The notes beneath the pieces were generated by a model. It saw nothing but the letters and a program-made list of their open reading frames with translations. It was not told the origin of the DNA and ran no database searches. This document shows positions 1 to 6,739 of a stretch of DNA of 40,013 nt, one piece after another; position 1 is the stretch's first letter; each line of letters begins with the position of its first letter. Source of the stretch: JAUXFS01 sp050329575 (GTDB lineage Bacteria; Pseudomonadota; Alphaproteobacteria; Rhodospirillales; Defluviicoccaceae). A program made the position numbers and the translations under genes. The stretch lies in contig JBHJOP010000025.1 of assembly GCA_050329575.1 (NCBI GenBank), positions 1 to 40,013 of the forward strand, in the 5' to 3' direction.

Positions 1-87
1 TGGAACAGGGCAGGAGGGGCGCGTGGCGGGATGCCGTCGGCCGGGATCACCCCGGGCGGCGTCGACGGAGATCGGTGCCCGGGGCGG

Positions 88-984
88 TCACTCGGCGACC
101 GGAGCGAGCCCGGCGACCACCTGGGCGATCTGCACCAGGGCCTCGCCGTGCTCGCCGGCGTCCATGGTGAACCGAACGCCGATCCGCGACGCACCGACGT
201 GGACGATCCGGCCCCGCAGCGGCCGCACCCCATCCAGGGTGACGACGATCTCGTCGCCGATCGCGCAGTCGTCGTCGAGTTCGAGTGCCAGCCCGCCGCC
301 GCTGATGTCGACGATCCGGCATCGACGGTCGCGGCCGGCGACGATGGCGGAGGCGGGGTGATCGAGCCGCCAGCGGGGATAGGCCCGCCGCTCGGCGAGG
401 CGGGTCTGCGGATCCTTGGCGCTCTCTCGGCAACCGTAATGCTTGTCGAGGCGTCCCCTCAGGTAGTCGCGCAGGTCCGGCAACCCGGGATCCGGGGCGC
501 CGCCGGACAGGGTCAGCGGACAGACGGTGCCGAACTGGGCGAGCGTCACCGGGATCTCCGAGGGCACCGATCCGCCGCCTCCGCGGGTGCCGATCACGAA
601 CAGGAACGGCACCGCGTGGTGATCGAGGCGGACGACGACGGAACCCAGCCGGGTCGCGTCGAAATCATTGGCGGCGATGCCGATCACCGCCAGGTCGAGC
701 AACGCGAGCGCCTCGTCGCCGCCCGCGTCATCGGGCTCGACGGTGACCAGGGTGAGGGCGCAGCCGCTCTCCCACAGGGCGGTCAGACGCTCGCCGAGGT
801 CCGCTTCCCGGCAACGCCCCGTCGCCTCACCGCCGTCGCCCGTTCCGGCATCGGCGCCGGCGCCGCACTCGACGAGCCCGACCGGGGCCGACTCCGTCTC
901 GGCGAACGTCGTTCGCAGCGCTTCGGCGATCGGCTGCCCCGGGGCGGCGAGCGACGACGGGTGGAGGAGTCCGACGACCCACAT
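88..984 (-). CDS. ParA-like (degenerate) protein with C-terminal PilZ domain
   Basis: 298 residues. The C-terminal part, from about residue 197, is a PilZ domain, the c-di-GMP binding fold: RxxxR at R200/R204 and DxSxxG at D226/S228/G231 are both intact, so ligand binding is plausible. Residues 1-160 follow the order of a ParA/MinD ATPase (hydrophobic first strand, then a strand near 76-83, then DLAVIGIAANDFDATRLG near 97-114), but the first-strand loop has no GKT/GKS P-loop and the Walker B aspartate is absent. I read this as a pseudo-ATPase. The start follows the ParB-like gene stop by 12 bp, with TAGGAG overlapping that stop as ribosome site. It is probably co-transcribed with the ParB-like gene. 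The PilZ call is firm; the ParA call is inference. Confidence 0.75.
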   Translation of the reverse strand: MWVVGLLHPSSLAAPGQPIAEALRTTFAETESAPVGLVECGAGADAGTGDGGEATGRCREADLGERLTALWESGCALTLVTVEPDDAGGDEALALLDLAVIGIAANDFDATRLGSVVVRLDHHAVPFLFVIGTRGGGGSVPSEIPVTLAQFGTVCPLTLSGGAPDPGLPDLRDYLRGRLDKHYGCRESAKDPQTRLAERRAYPRWRLDHPASAIVAGRDRRCRIVDISGGGLALELDDDCAIGDEIVVTLDGVRPLRGRIVHVGASRIGVRFTMDAGEHGEALVQIAQVVAGLAPVAE

Positions 985-996
985 GCGATGCCGCTC

Positions 997-2229
997 CTAG
1001 CCCAGCGTTTCGGGGAGGAGGGCATCGCCACCCGCGGGCGGACGGGCCGGCGCGCGATCCCGAACCCGGTGGCGGCGGTCGAGCGGCGTCGGCTCGGTCG
1101 TGCTGGCGAGCCAGCGGACGAATCGGAGCCTGACGCGAATGCCGGCGTTGCGCCAGGCCGCCTGCAAGCCCTTGAACGCGCGCTCGTCGTGTTCGCGGCC
1201 GGCGTCGCCGCGGATCTGTGCCCGTGCCGAACGGAAGTTCTCCGCCTCACCCCGCTGCACGCGGTCGAGCGCCAGCTTCTGTTCGCTCTCGTCGAGGCTC
1301 GCCAGGGCATCGAGTTCGACCCGGACATCGGCCGCCGGCATGGTGCGCACGGCGTCCCGAACGTCGCCGGCGATGCGGCTGGCACGATGCACCGCCTCGT
1401 TGACGCGCCGCTTGGGGATCCCGGTCCTCTCCTCGGTGTCGGTCGCGAACCCCTTGTTGCTGCGGCCACCCAAAGCGGGCGCAATGTGCCCGGTTTCGTC
1501 CGCCCGCCAGGCGTCGAAGATCTGCTTTCGCCGCAGCAGGTGCTGGTCGCGCTCGAGCTGGGTGAGTTCCGAGCGCATCAGGTTCTCGTCGATTTCCCAC
1601 AGTTGCGCCGCCGGCTGCGTGCCGTCGATGACATGGCACGGGATGTCGGCATGGCCGAGGCGGCGGGCGGCTTCCAGCCGGTGCAGGCCGGCGACCAGCC
1701 GCCAGCCGTCGACCTCGTCGGCGGCGACCGAGATCGGCGTCTGGAGACCGATGTCGCGGATCGAGGCCACGAGCATCGCCACCTTCGCCTCGTCGAGGCG
1801 ACGCAGGCGCGCGCCGACACCGATCGCGGCGACGGCGAGCGAGATCGTCCGGTCGGGGCCGGACGGGGCCGGCGGGGAGTCGATGCGCGCCGGCGCTGCC
1901 TCCCGCTGCGACGGCTGCCGATCCCCCAGCGTCTGCAATGCCGCCTCGACCCGGTCGAACCCGGCGACCACGTCCCCGGCGACGGCGACATGGTCCCGGT
2001 CGCGGCGTCCGGACACGCGGGCGAGGGCGTCGCCCAGCGTCCGGGCGGCGGCGGCGAGTTCGATCAGCCCGAGAAACGCTGCCGTCGCCTCCAGCGAGTG
2101 CGCGAAGGCGGCGATCTCGCCGTGATCGTCGGGACTTGGATCGCCCGGAGCGCCCGCCTGCACGCGACGGCGCAGGCGCCCGCTGCGATCGCGGGTATCG
2201 TCGACGAGCCGGTTCAGAAACGCGTCCAT
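997..2229 (-). CDS. ParB-like nuclease-fold protein with N-terminal HPt-like segment
   Basis: 410 residues from the ATG at 2229; an upstream in-frame ATG at 2289 would add 20 residues that look unlike protein. Residues about 128-220 match the ParB/Spo0J N-terminal domain, with GLHRLEAARRLG at 181-192 and ENLMRSELT at 216-224. A helical segment with KRRVNEAVHRA near 273-283 could be the following helix-turn-helix. Residues about 36-70 (AHSLEATAAFLGLIELA) resemble a histidine phosphotransfer helix pair, with H44 at the phospho-acceptor place, though the usual K and G after it are E and A. It is too divergent to be the chromosomal ParB, and its neighbour is a ParA-like/PilZ protein rather than a normal parA. 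The function may be signalling or positioning rather than chromosome segregation. Confidence 0.75.
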   Translation of the reverse strand: MDAFLNRLVDDTRDRSGRLRRRVQAGAPGDPSPDDHGEIAAFAHSLEATAAFLGLIELAAAARTLGDALARVSGRRDRDHVAVAGDVVAGFDRVEAALQTLGDRQPSQREAAPARIDSPPAPSGPDRTISLAVAAIGVGARLRRLDEAKVAMLVASIRDIGLQTPISVAADEVDGWRLVAGLHRLEAARRLGHADIPCHVIDGTQPAAQLWEIDENLMRSELTQLERDQHLLRRKQIFDAWRADETGHIAPALGGRSNKGFATDTEERTGIPKRRVNEAVHRASRIAGDVRDAVRTMPAADVRVELDALASLDESEQKLALDRVQRGEAENFRSARAQIRGDAGREHDERAFKGLQAAWRNAGIRVRLRFVRWLASTTEPTPLDRRHRVRDRAPARPPAGGDALLPETLG

Positions 2230-2450
2230 GGTCCATCCATGCCCGATCGGCCATTGCCGGGGTCCTTCCCCGGCGTCGCGGGGAAGCATCCCACAGGCGA
2301 TTTAAGAGCCGGTGAAGACGCTCGACAGGCACGAACCCCGCCCGCGGTGCCGCATTTCGCTCAACACGGTCGACGGGCGGTGCTACCTTGCGGCTCGCCC
2401 GACGACCGCTGCCGGGGGCGGGCAGGAGGCAGGAGGCAGGGGCAGGGGTG

Positions 2451-3221
2451 ATGAGCGATTTCCATGCGGTCGAGGACGGCCTGCGGAACGGCGAGTTCTT
2501 CGTCGAGTATCTGCCGACGGTGGAACTCGACGGTGGCCGCTGCGTCGGCGGCGAGGCGCTGAGCCGCTGGCGACGGCCGTCGGGCGTCGTGCCCCCGTGC
2601 GAGTTCATGCCGTTGATCGAGAACACCGCGCTGTCCGGCTTTCTCACCTGCTGCGTGCTGGAACAGATCGCGCACGATTTCCTCGACTGGCTGAAGGTCA
2701 ACGACGCGTTCATCGGCATCAACGTGCCGCCGGAGACCCTCGGCCGCGGCGGTCTCGACTTCGTCGCGCAACGATCCGGGTTGGTCGAGGTCAAGAACAA
2801 GCTGGTCGCCGAGATCACCGAACGCGGGGTCCCGGACCAGATCGGCATCGAGGCCTTGAACCGGTGGGCGGATCGTGGGGTGCGGATCGCGCTCGACGAC
2901 GTCGGCACCGGTGGCGCGAACCTCGTCGTGCTCGCCCGCTGCAACGTCGAGATGATCAAACTCGACCGCGGCCTCGTGACCCAGGTGCGTCGCGGCCAGC
3001 CGCTCCCGGGCAACCTCGACGTGCTCACGCCCCTTCTCAAGACGGGCAAGCTGCTGGTGGTGGCGGAGGGGGTGGAGACGGCCGAGCAGGCCGACACGCT
3101 GAAGGACGCCGGTGTCCGCCTCGCGCAGGGCTATCATTTCTCGGAACCGCTGTCGGCCGACGCCTTCAAGGCCTATTTCGCCGCACACGACCACGGAAGG
3201 CCGGCGGACGACGGGGTCTGA
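2451..3221 (+). CDS. EAL-domain c-di-GMP phosphodiesterase
   Basis: 256 residues, almost exactly one EAL domain with no sensor domain or membrane segment, so a cytoplasmic enzyme that would hydrolyse c-di-GMP to pGpG. Catalytic residues are present: EAL at 35-37, N91, E121, D149-D150, K170, E206, E209 and QGYHF from Q226. Loop 6 reads DDVGTGGANL rather than the common DDFGTGYSSL, a mild change. The ATG at 2451 is preferred over 2388 because an AGGAGGCAGGGG purine stretch lies just before it. It is divergent from the ParB-like/PilZ operon across about 220 bp. Next to a PilZ receptor this suggests a local c-di-GMP circuit. A standalone EAL domain must receive its signal through a partner. Confidence 0.9.
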   Translation: MSDFHAVEDGLRNGEFFVEYLPTVELDGGRCVGGEALSRWRRPSGVVPPCEFMPLIENTALSGFLTCCVLEQIAHDFLDWLKVNDAFIGINVPPETLGRGGLDFVAQRSGLVEVKNKLVAEITERGVPDQIGIEALNRWADRGVRIALDDVGTGGANLVVLARCNVEMIKLDRGLVTQVRRGQPLPGNLDVLTPLLKTGKLLVVAEGVETAEQADTLKDAGVRLAQGYHFSEPLSADAFKAYFAAHDHGRPADDGV

Positions 3222-3234
3222 TCGCGGCTTGATC

Positions 3235-3825
3235 TCATGGGCGGCGGTGGCCGTCGACCAGACGCTGCAACAGCGGCGCGTAGTGGGCGAACGGCGGGGT
3301 GACCGCCCCGGGGATCTTGGCCGCGTCGTCCCACAGCCGCACCCGCACGATCGCGTCGAGATCGGCGATCGTGCGGAACGCCGCCACCTCCCGATCGGTC
3401 ATCGGACCGCCCTGCAGGGCCAAGGTCTGGACCGAGGCCGGCGACAGGCGGGCGAAGTAGCGCGGATCGGTCGCGCACAGGAAGCGCTTGGCGTCGACGT
3501 GGCGGTGCACGCACGTTGTCACGAGCGCCGGGAAGAACGGCGTCAGAACCCGCGCGCCGGCCTCGTCGTGGCGGCTGTCGAGGCCGTGGTCGAGGGCGTC
3601 CTCCGGGAACGCGTGGGTGAAGTGGCCGATGTCGTGCAGGAGGGCGGCGGCGACCAGGGCCTCGCCGGCGCTCGCCGCTTCGGCGAGTGCCGCGCTCTGC
3701 AGCATGTGCTCCGACATCGTGACCGGTTCGCCGAGATAGGACCCGGCGCCGCGCTGCTCGAAAATGTCCGCGACGAAGGCGACGATCGTCTCCGCACCGA
3801 GGGTCGCGATATCGGGTCCGGTCAT
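3235..3825 (-). CDS. tmpB: HD-domain mixed-valent diiron oxygenase, TmpB/PhnZ-like
   Basis: 196 residues of the HD-oxygenase family found with phosphonate genes. PhnZ and TmpB cleave the C-P bond of a 1-hydroxyphosphonate using a di-iron site and O2. The family residues are visible: YLGE with Y30 and E33 (substrate-gating pair in PhnZ), H40, HD at H64-D65, H86, H109 in HRHVDAK, and D166/D167 in LWDDAAK. Start: the ATG overlaps the stop of the upstream dioxygenase gene as ATGA, so the two are translationally coupled. The dioxygenase partner is of the long gamma-butyrobetaine-hydroxylase type, which favours TmpB (2-trimethylaminoethylphosphonate to glycine betaine and phosphate) over PhnZ. No phosphonate transporter is visible here. 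The substrate is inferred from gene pairing. Confidence 0.8.
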   Translation of the reverse strand: MTGPDIATLGAETIVAFVADIFEQRGAGSYLGEPVTMSEHMLQSAALAEAASAGEALVAAALLHDIGHFTHAFPEDALDHGLDSRHDEAGARVLTPFFPALVTTCVHRHVDAKRFLCATDPRYFARLSPASVQTLALQGGPMTDREVAAFRTIADLDAIVRVRLWDDAAKIPGAVTPPFAHYAPLLQRLVDGHRRP

Positions 3826-4988
3826 TCGCGGGTCTGCCCCAGCGCCGTCTCGAGCACCGCCAGGGTCGACATCAGACCGTCCTTGTCGGCGTAGCATCCC
3901 TGCAGCCAGCGCGATCCGGGGCCCGAGAACGCCGTCCGTCCGTGCAGCACCCGCAGGTTGTCGACGACGAAGCCCTCGCCGGGCGCGAGCCGGAAGCGGA
4001 CCGCCATCGCCGGGTCGTCGACGATGTCCGCGAACCGGCGATAGGCCGTGTAGTAGTCGATCATGGCGTCGAAGGGAACGTCGGTGATGGCGGCCGCCGA
4101 GCGGTTGTTGAACCGGACGGCGACGACCTCGCCGTCGGGGGCGAGTTCGATCATCGGCCGGCGCGAGGCCAGCCGAACCTCGGGCGAGCCGGCGTAGGCG
4201 AAACGCGCACAATGGCCGGCCAGCAGCGCGAGCCCCCGCGGATCTTCGTCGCGCAGCCGCTCGACCGCGCGGAAGCCGTCGACGATGAGGGACTCGCCCC
4301 CTTCGGCGCCGTTCTTCAGGCAGTAGAGGATCTGAACGGTGGGCACGGGATCGCGGTAGGGGTTGTCGGTATGCACCTGCAACCCGAGGTTGGTGAAGGC
4401 GAGGTTGTCGGGATCGACCTCGGCCCGGACGTCGAACAGGCGACCGTAGTTGGTCTCCCGCACGTAGCCGAACAGCGCCGCGACCGCGAGCACGGCACCG
4501 CTCTCGACCGGCCCGGCGCGGAATCCGGCGAAGCCGTAACGGTGGATCTGCGCCAGCCAGTCGCGAAGCGCCGCCGACCCGGGGCGAAGCTCGCGGAGAT
4601 CTCCCGCAGGCGGCCGGGCGGCGAGGCCGCCGTCCCAGGTCTCGATCCCGGTCGCAACGCAGCCGGGGTTGCGGGGCGGATCGCGATCGTAGGCATTGGC
4701 GCCGAGCCAGCCGCCGGGGAAACGGACGGTCCTGCCGGCGGGCGCGAAGGTGACGTCGAGATCGCCGCCGACCACCTCGGCGCGGGCGATGCCGATGTCG
4801 CGCGGAATGTCGCCGAGGGTGATCAGCTTCTGGCCGTTGCCGGGCGCGCGCGTCTGCGGATCCGGCGCGTTGTCCCGCAGCCAGATCGCATGGAAGCGAA
4901 GGACGACCCCATCGCTCCAGCGGGTGCTCAGCGCCGTGCCGTCGGCGACGACCGCGACAGCCACGATCGAGGCCGCCATCGAGGCCAT
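3822..4988 (-). CDS. tmpA: Fe(II)/2-oxoglutarate dioxygenase, TmpA/gamma-butyrobetaine hydroxylase-like
   Basis: 388 residues, usual for the gamma-butyrobetaine/TMAEP hydroxylase family: an N-terminal small domain (about 15-110, with WLRDNAP at 36-42) and a TauD-type catalytic domain. The iron triad is H206, D208 (LQVHTDN) and H349 (VLHGRTAF), with R360 likely binding 2-oxoglutarate. The cysteines that bind zinc in the N-terminal domain of true gamma-butyrobetaine hydroxylases are missing from the RDNAPDPQTRAPGNGQK segment. The coupled downstream gene encodes the HD oxygenase that would use its product. The pair would hydroxylate, then cleave, a quaternary-amine phosphonate. Starts at 4988 or 4979 are both possible (MASM). 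A carnitine-pathway hydroxylase remains the alternative. Confidence 0.8.
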   Translation of the reverse strand: MASMAASIVAVAVVADGTALSTRWSDGVVLRFHAIWLRDNAPDPQTRAPGNGQKLITLGDIPRDIGIARAEVVGGDLDVTFAPAGRTVRFPGGWLGANAYDRDPPRNPGCVATGIETWDGGLAARPPAGDLRELRPGSAALRDWLAQIHRYGFAGFRAGPVESGAVLAVAALFGYVRETNYGRLFDVRAEVDPDNLAFTNLGLQVHTDNPYRDPVPTVQILYCLKNGAEGGESLIVDGFRAVERLRDEDPRGLALLAGHCARFAYAGSPEVRLASRRPMIELAPDGEVVAVRFNNRSAAAITDVPFDAMIDYYTAYRRFADIVDDPAMAVRFRLAPGEGFVVDNLRVLHGRTAFSGPGSRWLQGCYADKDGLMSTLAVLETALGQTRE

Positions 4989-5005
4989 CGTCGAGACCCC
5001 GGCTG

Positions 5006-5392
5006 CTAGACCGGCGAGTCCCTGTCGGCGCGGCGGTTGAGCACGAACGAACCCGGCGCCGTCTGATGATAGGTGGTGCCGAACCCGGCCAGCAGTTCCC
5101 GCGAGCCGGCGTCCGGGTCGCCCCAGCAGCGGCAGACGATCTCGGCGCTGGCGTCGATGCAGGCGGCGAGCGGCGTCTTGCCCCTGGGATTGGCGAGGTG
5201 GGCCCTGAAGCAGGAATCGGTGGCGTAGATCTCGGTCCATTCGCTGACGCCGACGGCCGGATAGTCGGTGTGGTAACAGATCACCCCCGGATGATCGTCG
5301 GCCATCACCCGGCACAGCGTTTCCTGGTTGGCCCGGAACTCTGCCTCGCGGCCCTTCTTCAGCTCCCAGCGGATTTTCAGCATGAACGGCAT
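5006..5392 (-). CDS. Small dimeric alpha/beta-barrel (ABM-like) protein
   Basis: 128 residues. The first 95 or so look like an antibiotic-biosynthesis-monooxygenase/dimeric ferredoxin-like barrel: MLKIRWELKKGREAEFRANQ, then a strand with WTEIYAT and a helix with FRAHLANP. The rest is a tail of no known family. It sits 17 bp upstream of the tmpA-like gene on the same strand, so it is probably the first gene of that operon. A role in handling the trimethylamine phosphonate or an oxygenase intermediate is conceivable but not shown. The start is ATG at 5392 with GAGGGA about 12 bases upstream; a second ATG at 5383 is possible. Confidence 0.65.
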   Translation of the reverse strand: MPFMLKIRWELKKGREAEFRANQETLCRVMADDHPGVICYHTDYPAVGVSEWTEIYATDSCFRAHLANPRGKTPLAACIDASAEIVCRCWGDPDAGSRELLAGFGTTYHQTAPGSFVLNRRADRDSPV

Positions 5393-5558
5393 CGGTCACG
5401 TTCCCTCGTTGCCGGGCCGCGCCCCCAGACGGGCGCTTCCGGTCGATCCGATTGTGATCCCGCCGCCGCGGTCGCGCAAGCCGGTGCCGTCGCTGCCGCG
5501 CCGCCCGGCCGTCCTGCACCGTCGTCGGTCGCGCGGTGAAGACAGCCTTGCTTCTCGC

Positions 5559-5840
5559 TCACATCACCTTGTCGGTGCCCGACAGCGCGGTATCGTCGTC
5601 GACGATTTCGCATTCCACCTCCTCGGGGGGGCCGTCGGCATGACCCGCCTTCATGGTGCGCTCGAGGAGGGCGAGGAGGGTGTCGATCTCCTGACTGAGG
5701 TTTCGCAGCAGGTAGGTCAGCTTCCGGTTCTGCTTCGACGATTTCTCCTCGACCAGTTCGAAGGCGATCTTGATGTTCTCGGCGAGGCGGACGGCTTCGC
5801 GGAGGGTGTCCGAGGGCTCCAGGATTCGCATGGTCGTCAT
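5559..5840 (-). CDS. Small acidic helical protein, unknown function
   Basis: 93 residues from the ATG at 5840. The middle (LREAVRLAENIKIAFELVEE to LLRNLSQEIDTLLALLERTM) is strongly helical with heptad-like hydrophobic spacing, suggesting a short coiled coil or helical hairpin. The C-terminus is acidic (EEVECEIVDDD). No signal peptide or membrane segment. A start at 5888 would add a basic, low-quality extension. It stands alone, 166 bp upstream of the ABM-like gene on the same strand. I do not recognise the family. Confidence 0.6.
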   Translation of the reverse strand: MTTMRILEPSDTLREAVRLAENIKIAFELVEEKSSKQNRKLTYLLRNLSQEIDTLLALLERTMKAGHADGPPEEVECEIVDDDTALSGTDKVM

Positions 5841-6026
5841 CGTCTGTTCCCGTCGCTGAGTGGTCCGGTCGCGCCGCACCCGGTCCATTGAATCACGGTG
5901 AGCCTGAAGAAAGACTGAACGCCCCCGGCTCGCGAGTCTCCGGTCGGTGTCGTCACTCCATCGTCGCCGGCGCCTCGATCCGCTCCCGCGACCCTTCGCT
6001 CTCGAAGACCGATCGCCGGCCGCGCG

Positions 6027-6515
6027 CTACCAGGGACGCTCGAGGATGCGGCGCAGCGCGGCGAAATCCTCGGACCCCAGGCGGCGTTCGAGCTCCGTCT
6101 CGATCTCGCCCACGGCGAGGGCGGCGCTCCGCGTCATGTTGCGCCCCATGTCGGTGAACCGCACCTTGCGCAGGCGGGCGTCCGAGTCGTGGGCGACCAG
6201 CTCCAGGATGCCGCGGCGACAGGCCTCGGTGACGGTCTGGTGCACCGCCTGGCGGCTGACCGCCAGCCGACGGGCAAGCGCCGAGATGCTGATCGGCTCG
6301 CGCGGCATGTGCGCGAACAGGCGGTTCATCGCCGGGGTGACGAAACCGTAGCCGTAGCGGTCGGCGGATTCCACCATCCGTTGTTCGAACCAGTCCGATC
6401 GCTTCAAGAGCAGCTGGCGCAGGTTCGATGGCGCGCGGTCCGGCCCGTCGTCGGGGGCATCGTCGAGATCCGGGTCGATACGCTGGGATCGGCTGTGGTG
6501 AGATGCGGTGCTCAA
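6027..6515 (-). CDS. MarR-family transcriptional regulator
   Basis: 162 residues. Typical MarR length and layout: N-terminal dimerisation helix (LRQLLLKRSDWFEQRM), a winged helix-turn-helix at about 75-125 (ISISALARRLAVSRQAVHQTVTEACRRGILE, wing near SDARLRKVRFTDMG) and a C-terminal helix. It lies downstream of paaN on the same strand but behind a strong hairpin at 6696-6723, with its own promoter-like sequence at 6646-6674, so it is probably a separate unit. An inverted repeat overlaps that promoter, suggesting autorepression, and a related site lies before the acyl-CoA ligase at 31132. MarR proteins commonly sense aromatic acids or their CoA esters. The ligand is not known here. Confidence 0.88.
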   Translation of the reverse strand: MSTASHHSRSQRIDPDLDDAPDDGPDRAPSNLRQLLLKRSDWFEQRMVESADRYGYGFVTPAMNRLFAHMPREPISISALARRLAVSRQAVHQTVTEACRRGILELVAHDSDARLRKVRFTDMGRNMTRSAALAVGEIETELERRLGSEDFAALRRILERPW

Positions 6516-6645
6516 GGAGGATGACGCCCCGTTCGCGCAATCGTCCGCCGACGAGCGTATGCGGACCGAACCCGATGCGGTGCGCCCTGACCGCTCGCCG
6601 ATTCAATCGACGCGTCCACTACGGGCGTTCACGATCGCCTCGTCG

Positions 6646-6674
6646 ATATCAACGGACGCAGCCGGCATTGTCAA
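6646..6674 (-). promoter_or_regulatory. Sigma70-like promoter for the marR gene
   Basis: Reading the minus strand, TTGACA (6674-6669), a 17-base spacer, then TGATAT (6651-6646). This is a close match to the bacterial housekeeping consensus, 130 bases before the marR start. Confidence 0.55.
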
Positions 6675-6687
6675 GCTTCGATGACAA
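6668..6687. promoter_or_regulatory. Inverted-repeat operator before marR
   Basis: TTGTCAAGCTTCGATGACAA has TTGTCA and TGACAA arms eight bases apart and covers the -35 box of the marR promoter. It shares GTCAAGCT-N4-TGACAAA with the palindrome at 31035-31050. The likely binder is the MarR protein at 6027-6515; that is inference. Confidence 0.55.
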
Positions 6688-6695
6688 ATCCCGCT

Positions 6696-6723
6696 GCCGC
6701 CGCCTCGCGTCAGAGGCGGCGGC
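6696..6723 (-). terminator. Hairpin terminator downstream of paaN
   Basis: GCCGCCGCCT (6696-6705) and AGGCGGCGGC (6714-6723) form a perfect 10-bp stem with an 8-base loop, 16 bases past the paaN stop. The following minus-strand T tract is weak (GATTTGTC), so termination may be partial. Confidence 0.55.
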
Positions 6724-6739
6724 TGGTCCCGGTAGGCCG

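Noticed and set aside
31..2451. A very long open frame on the plus strand across 31-2451
   Set aside because: It is antisense to the PilZ and ParB-like genes, is Arg/Gly/Ala-rich with no family motif, and arises from high GC at third positions.
88..3221. Chromosomal parAB partition locus
   Set aside because: The ParA-like part lacks the ATPase residues and the ParB-like protein is divergent; no gid, rsm or origin genes are nearby and no parS-like site was seen.
3822..5519. Dioxygenase start far upstream at 5519
   Set aside because: The extension runs through the ABM-like gene in another frame and has no conserved features; the ATG at 4988 gives the family length.
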